From contig NZ_BNCJ01000004.1 of assembly GCF_014656415.1 (NCBI RefSeq), forward strand, positions 62,001 to 126,000: a stretch of 64,000 nt of DNA, in the 5' to 3' direction. Below, piece by piece: positions 57,402 through 64,000 of the stretch. Positions within the stretch are counted from its first letter, which is position 1. Each line of letters starts with the position of its first letter. Position numbers and translations under genes: made by a program. The notes below the pieces were generated by a model, which saw only the letters and a program-made list of their open reading frames with translations, was not told where the DNA came from and searched no databases. Source of the stretch: Seohaeicola zhoushanensis. GTDB taxonomy: Bacteria; Pseudomonadota; Alphaproteobacteria; Rhodobacterales; Rhodobacteraceae.

Positions 57402-57917
57402 ATGAAACCGCTCGCGCTGGCGCTTGCCGCAGCCCTCGCCCTCGCGTCACCGGCACTCGCCGGCGAGCAATATGTTGACAGGACCGGCTTCGCCGTCTCG
57501 GGTTATGATGTCGTGGCCTACCGCACGCTGGTACAGGCCCCGGTCGGCAGCGACCAGCCTGCGCCGGTGCCAGGGCGCGCCGATATCACCGCCGAATGGA
57601 ACGGCGCGACCTTCGCCTTCGCGACACCCGAGAACCGGGCGGCCTTCCTCGCCGACCCGGCGCGCTTTGCCCCGCAATACGACGGGCACTGTGCCTATGG
57701 CGTGTCCAAGGGCGGCAAGGTGCCGGGCAACCCGGCGCTTTGGCGGATCGTCGACGACAAGCTCTATCTCAACATCACCCGGAACGTGGTCGGCTTCTGG
57801 GAAGAGGACATCCCCGGCAATATCTCCCTGGCCGAGGGCAACTGGCCGGGCATCGAAGCCGGCAAGGCCTCGGCCAACCCGATCCCCGAGTTCACCTCGG
57901 CGGCGCCGGTGAAATAG
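57402..57917 (+). CDS. YHS-domain secreted protein
   Basis: 171-aa protein. Signal peptide about 1-20 (MKPLALALAAALALASPALA). The mature part opens with FAVSGYDVVAYRTL and has the YHS-type FAFATPENRAAFLADPARFAPQYDGHCAYGVSKG (fragment PARFAPQYDGHCAYGV diagnostic), with one Cys and neighbouring His that may bind metal. Such proteins are common in alphaproteobacteria and usually unannotated. RBS AGGAGG before the ATG at 57402. Stand-alone transcription unit. Confidence 0.88.
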   Translation: MKPLALALAAALALASPALAGEQYVDRTGFAVSGYDVVAYRTLVQAPVGSDQPAPVPGRADITAEWNGATFAFATPENRAAFLADPARFAPQYDGHCAYGVSKGGKVPGNPALWRIVDDKLYLNITRNVVGFWEEDIPGNISLAEGNWPGIEAGKASANPIPEFTSAAPVK

Positions 57918-57999
57918 GAGGCAGCCGCCAACAGGGTGGATCGAAGGGGGCGGGGCGGCTAGGGTGCCCCGACCCAACGTTCGCGAGAAGACCAGCCAG

Positions 58000-58368
58000 A
58001 TGGCGATCCCGGTCGACGAGGTGATCGCGGCCTATGGCGCCGCCTGGCTCGAAGCAGACGCCGACAGGCGCCTTGCCCTGCTCGAAACCTGCTGGAGCGA
58101 TGCCGGCCACTATCTGGACCCCGGCGCCGACGTGCAGGGGCGGCAGGGCCTGGCCGATCACATCGGCCAGTTCCACGCCCGGATGCCCGGCGCGCGGATC
58201 GAACTGACCAGCGGCGCCAGCACGCATCACGGACGGGCGCATTTCTGCTGCCGCATGGTGACGCCGGAAGGCGCGGTGGCGGCCGAGGGGGTCGACTTCG
58301 GCAGGCTCGCCCAAGACGGCCGTCTGGATGAGATCGTGGGCTTTTTCGGCGCGCCGCCCTCGCGCTGA
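58000..58368 (+). CDS. SnoaL/NTF2-like protein
   Basis: 122-aa protein with the cone-shaped NTF2/SnoaL fold signature: VIAAYGAAWLEADADRRLALLETCWSDAGHYLDPG (fragment AAWLEADADRRLALL), followed by the HGRAHFCCRMV strand and a terminal EIVGFFG strand. Fold members include isomerases and hydrolases, but a catalytic set is not obvious. ATG at 58000 has GAGAAG upstream. The cytoplasmic location is likely. No functional partner in the neighbourhood. Confidence 0.78.
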   Translation: MAIPVDEVIAAYGAAWLEADADRRLALLETCWSDAGHYLDPGADVQGRQGLADHIGQFHARMPGARIELTSGASTHHGRAHFCCRMVTPEGAVAAEGVDFGRLAQDGRLDEIVGFFGAPPSR

Positions 58369-58409
58369 TCCGGCTTGCGCCCCTTCCGGGGCTGCGCCGC
58401 ACGCCCCTG

Positions 58410-58431
58410 CTTCTCTTCTTTCCAAATACTC
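58410..58431 (-). repeat. Conserved AAATACTC-type 3' element, copy 2
   Basis: CTTCTCTTCTTTCCAAATAC plus TC, best seen in the minus strand as GAGTATTTGGAAAGAAGAGAAG directly after the T-tract of the gcrA terminator. Related copies lie at 17140 and 62920. Confidence 0.7.
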
Positions 58432-58466
58432 AAAAAAAAGACGCGGTGGGCGCAGCCCACCGCGTC
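58432..58466 (-). terminator. Rho-independent terminator of gcrA
   Basis: GACGCGGTGGGC (58440-58451), a 3-nt loop and GCCCACCGCGTC (58455-58466) form a perfect 12-bp stem. On the minus strand it is followed by eight T residues (58439-58432), giving a canonical intrinsic terminator 40 bp after the gcrA stop. Confidence 0.9.
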
Positions 58467-58505
58467 TGGCGACGCGCGGAACGCGCGGCGCAATCCCTCT
58501 GGCGT

Positions 58506-59117
58506 TCAGCGCTTGCGGTCGCGGCGCGCGCTCATCGGCTGGAAGGCAACGCCGACATGGGCGTCGCAATAGGGCTTGCCGGCCTGGACCGGCAGGCCGC
58601 AGAACCAGAAATCGGGCGTTGCCGGGTCGCCGACCGGCCACTTGCAGGTGCGCTCGGTCAGTTCCATCAGGCTGAGCCGCTTGGCCCGCTTCTCGATCTC
58701 GTTCACCTTGGCCAGCGCCTCCGGGCTGATCTCGTTCGCCGAGGGCTGCGGCGGCAGCGGCTGTCCGGCCGGGATGATCTGACGCCGGGCGGGCACCGCC
58801 GACTTGGTCTCGGGTGCGGCCTGCGGTGCCGGCTGGGCGGGCGCGGGGCGCGGGGTTTCCGCCTTTGGCGGGGTCGCGGGACGGGGCTTGGCCTCGGCCT
58901 TGGGTGCGGCGGCCGCCGCGGGCTTTTCCTTGACCTCTTCGGTCTTCGCCGGCGGCACGGGCGCGCCGTTGGTGCGGTTCGACAGGCCCAGGCGGTGCAC
59001 CTTGCCGATGACGGCGTTGCGCGTGACGCCGCCCAGTTCCTTGGCGATCTGGCTGGCGGACTGGCCGTCACTCCACATTTTCTTCAAGAGTTCCACGCGC
59101 TCGTCAGTCCAGGACAT
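58506..59117 (-). CDS. gcrA: GcrA-family cell cycle regulator
   Basis: 203-aa alphaproteobacterial transcription factor. The N-terminal DNA-binding domain has WTDERVELLKKMWSDGQ and SASQIAKELGGVTRNAVIGKVHRLGLS (fragments), the linker is a long Ala/Pro/Lys-rich stretch (about 55-130) and the C-terminal sigma-binding part is CKWPVGDPATPDFWFCG with CDAHVGVAFQ. GcrA in Caulobacter binds sigma-70 at methylated GAnTC promoters. The start at 59117 has GGAAAGG upstream. It ends before a strong terminator. Confidence 0.95.
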   Translation of the reverse strand: MSWTDERVELLKKMWSDGQSASQIAKELGGVTRNAVIGKVHRLGLSNRTNGAPVPPAKTEEVKEKPAAAAAPKAEAKPRPATPPKAETPRPAPAQPAPQAAPETKSAVPARRQIIPAGQPLPPQPSANEISPEALAKVNEIEKRAKRLSLMELTERTCKWPVGDPATPDFWFCGLPVQAGKPYCDAHVGVAFQPMSARRDRKR

Positions 59118-59210
59118 GCCTTGCCTTTCCAACCCGAAGGCGGCCCCATGACCGCCCCCTTCTGCTCCGAATTAGGTATCAGCGCCCTATTCTAGCCACT
59201 GGCGGGCGAC

Positions 59211-60443
59211 TTACAAGGCATCTTGCGCCGCCCGCATGGCGGGAATGCGTTCCTGGCCAAGCCGGGGATGCAGCCGGGTGGCGATGGCGAAGGCGATGAA
59301 CATGGCCACGCCGCCGGCGGCGAAGACGCCCGAAACGGGCGCCGCCAGCAGAACCACCCAGGCGATGCCCGGCGTCAGGATGCCCGAGACGTCACGGAAG
59401 CTCGAATAGATCGCCGACATCTCGGTGCGCTCCGAGGGCTTCACCGCCATCAGGAAGGGCAGGCCGCCGCAGATGTCGAGCAGGATCAGGAAGACCGAAG
59501 CGGTCATCAGCAGCCCCACCGTGACCGGCGGATAGCCGGCCATCAGCGTCGCTGCCAGGAACAGGCCGCCGGTCACGCCGAAGCCGGTCAGCACCGCCTG
59601 CCGCAGCGGCCGGCGGCGCACCCAGATCAGCATCAGCGGCGCGGCGAAGAGCGCGGCATTGGTGAAGGAGGCCGCCCAGCCGCCGAGCTTGGGGCTTAGC
59701 CCGGACTCGATGGCATAGATCGGCAGGTAGACGATGTAGATCCACCACCCGCAGGAGCGGATCACCGCGAAGAGCCAGCCTGCCACCAGCCGCGGCTGGC
59801 GGAAGAAACGGCCGAGGAAGGCCAGCGGGTTGGGCGGCGGCGCGCTGGCGCGGGTGATGAGCTTGCCGTTGCCCAGGCGCAGATACCAGAAGACCGCCAG
59901 CATCACCATCGCCGCGCTGGCCGACAGCAGGAAGGGCGCCGGCGCCCACCAGGCGTGCAGCGTGACCCCCGAGATCGGTCCGAAGGTCCAGCCGATGGCG
60001 CTGTAGAACATCCGGCTGGTCTCCATCTTGCCCAGCCGCACCCGCGAGATGTGGTCGAGCACATAGGCGTTGAAGCAGACGAAGGTCGAGACGGTGCCGA
60101 CCGTATTCGCCGCCAGCGCGCCGACCGCCCCGTATTGGCCGCCCTCGATGGCCAGGGTCGCGCCCAGCACGTAGAACAGCGCCCCCGTGGTATAGACCCA
60201 GCGGCGCGGCACGAAGCGGATCAGCCAGGGCACCATCAGCCCTGCCGTCAGCGAGACGAACCCGACGATGAAATAGACCGCCGAAACCAGGCTGGCCTGG
60301 CCGAGCGCCTGGTACATCACCAGCGGAAAGACCGAGAGCAGGATGCCCCGCGTTACCGCCTCCAGGCCTGCGAGGATGGCGAAACCCTTGATGTCAGGGG
60401 TCGGAGGATGGCGCAGCCATTCGGGGAGTCGGCGTTCGTGCAT
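59211..60443 (-). CDS. Major facilitator superfamily transporter
   Basis: 410-aa membrane protein with about 12 hydrophobic segments and a cytoplasmic loop near residues 195-215, as in MFS carriers. No family-specific motif for a substrate was recognised; positions such as FVPRRWVYTTGALFYVLG fit the conserved loop after TM2-3. Its stop is at 59211 and it starts 9 bp after the EamA gene ends, so the two transporters could be co-transcribed. Function (sugar, drug or metabolite) not predictable. Confidence 0.85.
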   Translation of the reverse strand: MHERRLPEWLRHPPTPDIKGFAILAGLEAVTRGILLSVFPLVMYQALGQASLVSAVYFIVGFVSLTAGLMVPWLIRFVPRRWVYTTGALFYVLGATLAIEGGQYGAVGALAANTVGTVSTFVCFNAYVLDHISRVRLGKMETSRMFYSAIGWTFGPISGVTLHAWWAPAPFLLSASAAMVMLAVFWYLRLGNGKLITRASAPPPNPLAFLGRFFRQPRLVAGWLFAVIRSCGWWIYIVYLPIYAIESGLSPKLGGWAASFTNAALFAAPLMLIWVRRRPLRQAVLTGFGVTGGLFLAATLMAGYPPVTVGLLMTASVFLILLDICGGLPFLMAVKPSERTEMSAIYSSFRDVSGILTPGIAWVVLLAAPVSGVFAAGGVAMFIAFAIATRLHPRLGQERIPAMRAAQDAL

Positions 60444-60452
60444 GTCGGGCCT

Positions 60453-61424
60453 TCAGTGCTGGCCTGACCCTGGGCCATCCCCCGCGGCCTTGTCCGCGCC
60501 GTTTGCGACAGCTTCCGGGCGCGTTTGTGCCGGAACCGGCGGGGAAGACTGGGCGCGTCCCTCGCGCAGGGCAAGCAGCAGCGCACCCGCAAGGATCACT
60601 ACCGCGCCAAGGATCGACACGGCATCCGGCACCACGTCGAAAACGGCGAAGTCATAGAGCGCCGCGAAGAGCAGCGTGGCATAGCTGAAGGGCGCGACAA
60701 AGCTCGCATCCGCCCGCGCCATGCCGTTGACGAAGGCGATCTGTGCGCAGGCCATCAGGATCCCGATAGCCGCCAGTGCCGGCCATTGCCCTGGCTCGGG
60801 CATCTGCCAGACCGGCAGGACGGCGGCGCTGGCGATGCAGACCCCGAGAAGGTTGTTCACCAGCAGGATCTGGAACAACCCCTCGCGCCGGGTCAGCTTC
60901 TTGATGAAGATCAGCTCCATTCCCATCGACGCCGCCGCCGCCAGCGCCAGCAGTGCCGCGGGCTGGAAGCTCTCGGGCGTCGGGCGCAGCAGGATCACCA
61001 TGCCGGTGATCGCGATGGCGGCGGCGCTCCAGCGCACCCGGCCGACCTTCTCGCCCAGCAGCGGGATCGCCAGCATCATGGCGAAGACCGGGTTCAGGAA
61101 GCTGATGGCTGTGGCGTCGCCCATGGCGATATGTGCCACGGCGGCGAACATGAGCGAGACACCGCCCCAGCCGCAGAGCGTCCGGCCCAGGTGCAGCCCC
61201 CAATGCGGCCGTGTGATCCGGGGCCGCAGGACCATCGCGCCCCCCGCGAAAAGCGCGAAGGCGAAGACGAAGCGCGCGTGGCTGATCTGCAGCGGATGCA
61301 GCGGTGCCCCCAGGGCGCCGGTGCTCAGCGCCTTGGCCAGCAGCGTCGTCGCCGCGATGAAAGCCGAGGCCAGCAGGATCAGCGCCGCCGCCAGCGCGGG
61401 GTTGTGGGTCTTCGGAGTAAACAT
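60453..61424 (-). CDS. EamA-family (DMT superfamily) transporter
   Basis: 323-aa protein with ten predicted transmembrane helices made of two EamA repeats, one starting at residue ~10 and the second at ~155. Sequences GDATAISFLNPVFAMMLAIPLLGEKVG and the second-repeat counterpart (ADASFVAPFSYATLLFAALYDF) are typical. Drug/metabolite exporters of this type often export amino acids or vitamins. The ATG at 61424 has a perfect 14-bp palindrome immediately upstream. Confidence 0.88.
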   Translation of the reverse strand: MFTPKTHNPALAAALILLASAFIAATTLLAKALSTGALGAPLHPLQISHARFVFAFALFAGGAMVLRPRITRPHWGLHLGRTLCGWGGVSLMFAAVAHIAMGDATAISFLNPVFAMMLAIPLLGEKVGRVRWSAAAIAITGMVILLRPTPESFQPAALLALAAAASMGMELIFIKKLTRREGLFQILLVNNLLGVCIASAAVLPVWQMPEPGQWPALAAIGILMACAQIAFVNGMARADASFVAPFSYATLLFAALYDFAVFDVVPDAVSILGAVVILAGALLLALREGRAQSSPPVPAQTRPEAVANGADKAAGDGPGSGQH

Positions 61425-61428
61425 GCGC

Positions 61429-61442
61429 AAGCGATATCGCTT
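61429..61442. promoter_or_regulatory. AAGCGATATCGCTT palindrome at the EamA start
   Basis: Perfect 14-bp palindrome ending five bases before the EamA ATG, in the ribosome-binding region. It can hide the Shine-Dalgarno site in a hairpin or serve as an operator. No other copy was seen in the window. Confidence 0.45.
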
Positions 61443-61555
61443 TGCCGGGCGGGCGCAAGCGTATTGCGCCCAGGGCCGGGCGCGGGTCCTGTGTCGCGGC
61501 AGCATCGTCGCCGCGCAGCGCGCAAATCCCCCTATGCAAGCCCGGCGCGAGGGCG

Positions 61556-61561
61556 TATAGC
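61556..61561 (+). promoter_or_regulatory. -10 element for the arg leader
   Basis: TATAGC lies six bases before the leader-peptide ATG. If +1 is seven bases after it, as is usual, the transcript begins with the A of the ATG, making the leader mRNA leaderless. A -35 hexamer is not obvious. Confidence 0.4.
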
Positions 61562-61567
61562 CACGCC

Positions 61568-61612
61568 ATGACCACGCTCTCCGCCTCCCGCGTCCTCCGA
61601 CGCCGACGCTGA
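61568..61612 (+). CDS. Arginine-rich leader peptide upstream of argD-argF
   Basis: A 14-codon open frame, [14 protein letters not shown], followed by TGA. Five of fourteen codons are Arg, including four in succession at the end (CGA CGC CGA CGC). It lies 127 bp upstream of argD, the first gene of the arginine biosynthesis pair. Attenuator peptides of amino-acid operons are rich in the codon of the end product, so stalling at Arg codons would report arginyl-tRNA supply. Three hairpins follow. The predicted start at or next to +1 would make it leaderless, as reported for the trpL leader of Sinorhizobium. Confidence 0.65.
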   Translation: MTTLSASRVLRRRR

Positions 61613-61623
61613 TCCAGCCTCGC

Positions 61624-61714
61624 GCCGCTATTGCGGCCGGTCATGCCTTGCCAAAGGCGCAAACCTCTTCCAGATCGTTGACGCAATGGCCGTTCATGGG
61701 GCAACCATGAAGGC
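61624..61714 (+). promoter_or_regulatory. Hairpins in the argD leader, candidate attenuator
   Basis: Three stems lie between the leader peptide and argD: GCCGC-TATT-GCGGC (61624-61637), GCCTT-GCCA-AAGGC (61645-61658) and GCC-(G)-TTCATGG-GGCAA-CCATGAA-GGC (61689-61714). The last is a 10-bp stem with one bulged base. None is followed by a U-tract, so control may act on translation of argD or on mRNA decay rather than classical termination. Confidence 0.5.
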
Positions 61715-61739
61715 TCAACATTCCAAGAAGGATGATCCC

Positions 61740-62918
61740 ATGATCGCTTCCGTCCTGCCGACCTACAACCGTGCGCCGCTCGCCTTCGTGAAGGGCGAAG
61801 GCTCCTGGCTGATCGAGGCGGATGGCCGACGCTTCCTCGACCTCGGCGCGGGCATCGCGGTCAATGCGCTGGGTCATGCCAACCCGGCGCTGGTCAAGGC
61901 GCTGACCGAGCAGGCGAACGCGGTGTGGCACACGTCGAACCTCTACCACATCCCGCAGCAGGAGGCGCTGGCCGACCGGCTGGTCGAACATACCTTCGCC
62001 GACACGGTGTTCTTCACCAACTCGGGCACCGAAGCCTGCGAGCTCGCCGTCAAGATGGCGCGGAAATACTGGTACGAGAAGGGTGCGCCTGAACGCACCG
62101 ACATCCTCACCTTCGACGGTGCCTTCCACGGCCGCTCCTCGGCAGGCATCGCCGCGGCCGGCAGCGAAAAGATGACCAAGGGCTTCGGCCCGCTGCTTCC
62201 GGGCTTCGTGCACCTGCCCTGGGGCGATCACGACGCCCTCAAGCAGGCCGCCGCCTCGCCCACCGCGGGCGCGATCCTGGTCGAGCCGGTGCAGGGCGAG
62301 GGCGGCATCCGCCCGCTGCCCGACCAATGCCTGAAGGGCCTGCGCGACCTCTGCGACCAGCACGGGCTCTTGCTGATCCTCGACGAGGTGCAGTGCGGCA
62401 TGGGCCGCACCGGTAGGCTCTTCGCCCATGAATGGGCGGGGATCGAGCCCGACATCATGATGGTCGCCAAGGGTATCGGCGGCGGCTTCCCGCTGGGCGC
62501 CGTGCTGGCCACCGAAAAGGCCGCCGGGGGCATGACCGCCGGCACCCATGGCTCCACCTACGGCGGCAACCCGCTCGGCTGCGCGGTGGGCTGCGCGGTG
62601 ATGGACGCGATCACCGCGCCGGGCTTCCTCGACGAGGTCAACCGCAAGGCCGGCAAGATGCGCCAGAGCCTGGAGTCGCTGGTTGCCTCGCATGCGGCGG
62701 TCTTCGAGGAGGTGCGCGGCGCGGGCCTGATTCTGGGCCTCAAGTGCAAGGCGGTGAACGCCGACGTGGTGAAGGCCGGCTATGACAACCTCGTCATCAC
62801 CGTGCCGGCGGCCGACAACGTGATCCGCCTGCTGCCGCCGCTGACCATCACCGACGCCGAGATCGACGAGGCCATCAACCGTCTGGACGCCGCCGCACGC
62901 CAGGTCGAGGCCGCCTGA
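61740..62918 (+). CDS. argD: ArgD, acetylornithine transaminase
   Basis: 392-aa PLP-dependent class III aminotransferase. Motifs [17 protein letters not shown] (about 97-113), [10 protein letters not shown], the [13 protein letters not shown] segment and the PLP lysine in [15 protein letters not shown] are intact. It transfers an amino group to N-acetylglutamate semialdehyde in arginine synthesis. The ATG at 61740 follows AAGAAGGA; earlier ATGs at 61707 or 61686 are less well placed. Preceded by the Arg-rich leader peptide and followed by argF 79 bp later. Confidence 0.95.
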   Translation: MIASVLPTYNRAPLAFVKGEGSWLIEADGRRFLDLGAGIAVNALGHANPALVKALTEQANAVWHTSNLYHIPQQEALADRLVEHTFADTVFFTNSGTEACELAVKMARKYWYEKGAPERTDILTFDGAFHGRSSAGIAAAGSEKMTKGFGPLLPGFVHLPWGDHDALKQAAASPTAGAILVEPVQGEGGIRPLPDQCLKGLRDLCDQHGLLLILDEVQCGMGRTGRLFAHEWAGIEPDIMMVAKGIGGGFPLGAVLATEKAAGGMTAGTHGSTYGGNPLGCAVGCAVMDAITAPGFLDEVNRKAGKMRQSLESLVASHAAVFEEVRGAGLILGLKCKAVNADVVKAGYDNLVITVPAADNVIRLLPPLTITDAEIDEAINRLDAAARQVEAA

Positions 62919-62919
62919 T

Positions 62920-62971
62920 CTTCTTCTCTTTCCAAATACTCCCATGGGGTCCGGGGACAGGATGTCCCCGG
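62920..62971. repeat. Conserved AAATACTC-type element, copy 3, with hairpin
   Basis: CTTCTTCTCTTTCCAAATAC plus TC (62920-62941) sits two bases after the argD stop, followed by CCGGGGACA-GGA-TGTCCCCGG (62951-62971, 9-bp arms). It lies between argD and argF, so it may affect the ratio of the two messages. Confidence 0.7.
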
Positions 62972-62997
62972 CGTCCCGCAAGAAAAAGCCGAACGCC

Positions 62998-63924
62998 ATG
63001 AACCACTTTCTCGACATCCACAAGACCGACGCCGCCGACCTGCGGCGGATCATCGACGAGGCCGGCGCGATGAAGCGCGCGCGGGCCGGGCGGCCCAAGG
63101 GCGCGCGCGACGACGACCAACCGCTGAAAGACCACATGGTCGCGCTGATCTTCGAGAAACCCTCGACCCGGACCCGCGTCTCCTTCGAGGTCGGCGTCCA
63201 CCAGATGGGTGGACAGAGCCTCGTGCTGAAGGGCGACGAGATGCAACTCGGCCATGGCGAGACCATCGCCGATACCGCGCGCGTGCTCAGCCGCTATGTC
63301 GACCTCATCATGATCCGCACCTTCGAAGAGGCGACCCTGCTGGAGATGGCGGAACATGCCACTGTGCCGGTCATCAACGGGCTGACCAACCGCACCCACC
63401 CCTGCCAGATCATGGCCGACGTGATGACCTTCGAGGAGCACCGCGGGCCGATCGCCGGAAAGAAGGTGGTCTGGTCGGGCGACGGCAACAACGTCTTTGC
63501 CAGCTTCGCCCATGCCGCCGGGCAGTTCGGCTTCGACCTCACCTTCACCGGGCCCGAGACGCTCGACCCCGAGTCCGCCTGGCTCGACTTCGCCGCCCGG
63601 AAGGGCCACCCGATCACCATCGAGCGGGACCCGGCCAAGGCGGTCGAGGGCGCCGACCTGGTGGTGACCGATACCTGGGTCTCGATGCATGACCCGCAAT
63701 CGGCGCGCGAGCGGCGGCACAACCAGCTGCGCGGCTACCAGGTCAACGACGCGTTGATGGGCCATGCCAAGCCCGACTCGCTGTTCATGCACTGCCTGCC
63801 GGCGCATCGCGATGACGAGGCGACCAGCGCGGTGATGGACGGGCCGCATTCGGTGATCTTCGACGAGGCCGAGAACCGGCTGCACGCCCAGAAGGCGATC
63901 ATGCGCTACTGTCTCGGGGTCTGA
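62998..63924 (+). CDS. argF: ArgF, ornithine carbamoyltransferase
   Basis: 308-aa anabolic ornithine carbamoyltransferase. Carbamoyl-phosphate site STRTR (about 57-61), HPCQ (about 138-141) and the ornithine/catalytic HCLPAHR (about 269-275) are all present. It makes citrulline from ornithine and carbamoyl phosphate. Length is normal. Located 79 bp after argD in the same orientation, with the hairpin element between them. Confidence 0.96.
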   Translation: MNHFLDIHKTDAADLRRIIDEAGAMKRARAGRPKGARDDDQPLKDHMVALIFEKPSTRTRVSFEVGVHQMGGQSLVLKGDEMQLGHGETIADTARVLSRYVDLIMIRTFEEATLLEMAEHATVPVINGLTNRTHPCQIMADVMTFEEHRGPIAGKKVVWSGDGNNVFASFAHAAGQFGFDLTFTGPETLDPESAWLDFAARKGHPITIERDPAKAVEGADLVVTDTWVSMHDPQSARERRHNQLRGYQVNDALMGHAKPDSLFMHCLPAHRDDEATSAVMDGPHSVIFDEAENRLHAQKAIMRYCLGV

Positions 63925-63942
63925 TTTCGGCCCCCTGAACAG

Positions 63943-64000
63943 GTGTCCCAGCTAGGACGGGGGTCAAGTTATTGACTCCATTGATAAAACGCTGGGAGTG
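63943..64000 (+). repeat. 73-nt structured repeat, copy 2 (truncated by window end)
   Basis: GTGTCCCAGCTAGGACGG, then GGGTCAAGTTATTGACTC, then a diverged middle and TGGGAGTG match the minus strand of 25861-25933. The internal dyad GTCAA-N4-TTGAC is kept. It begins 18 bp after the argF stop and runs to the end of the window, so its right boundary cannot be seen. Confidence 0.75.

Overview
The window is GC-rich DNA from an alphaproteobacterium, most likely of the Rhodobacteraceae/Paracoccaceae. The support is gene content and order: gcrA, an infA-maf-rng string, an argD-argF pair, several families typical of that group (DUF6455, short RNase E/G, KpsE/KpsT capsule export), and the phosphonate operon layout. 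No rRNA, tRNA or CRISPR array was seen. The one clearly AT-richer stretch is about 23,850-25,800.

Layout. (1) 1-11,300, minus strand: phosphonate uptake and C-P lyase operon, phnC-(phnC remnant)-phnD-phnE1-phnE2-acetyltransferase-phnG-phnH-phnI-[66-bp repeat array + DUF559 gene]-phnJ-phnK-corA-phnL (phnL runs off the window). (2) 11,300-20,913: a hybrid histidine kinase and OmpR-type regulator, divergent from an alpha/beta hydrolase, a truncated globin, a PAS-adenylate cyclase, a methyltransferase, two OsmC proteins and a flavoprotein. A shared promoter module (TGAAAC repeats plus GACA-N6-TGAAAC) precedes three of these genes. (3) 20,914-23,804: rng, maf, infA, and a lipoprotein with an FNR-type site. 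(4) 23,805-25,933: an AT-rich insertion carrying an orphan SIR2-domain gene (probable NAD-consuming defence protein), followed by a 73-nt structured repeat that recurs at the right end of the window.

(5) 25,935-42,559: an alicyclic-acid catabolic region. AliA, AliB, a BadK-like hydratase, BadH and BadI together make a route from cyclohexanecarboxylate to pimeloyl-CoA, with a BadR-like MarR regulator, a TRAP transporter, a KstD-like flavoprotein, three further SDRs, a thioesterase, and GntR and AraC regulators. (6) 42,666-50,724: housekeeping and small conserved genes (HAD nucleotidase, EI24/CysZ, nitroreductase, DUF167, M48 lipoprotease, FNR-box DUF6455, CDGSH, RimO, AsmA). (7) 50,950-55,707: kpsT-kpsE-kdsA-phosphohexomutase for capsule/Kdo polysaccharide. 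(8) 55,900-61,424: UDG-family protein, SseB, YHS, NTF2-like, gcrA, MFS and EamA transporters. (9) 61,568-63,924: argD-argF preceded by a 14-codon leader peptide ending in four arginines, a candidate arginine attenuator.

Most notable for follow-up: the Arg leader peptide, the shared TGAAAC promoter module, the SIR2 island, the palindrome array with a DUF559 nuclease inside the phn operon, and corA embedded between phnK and phnL.
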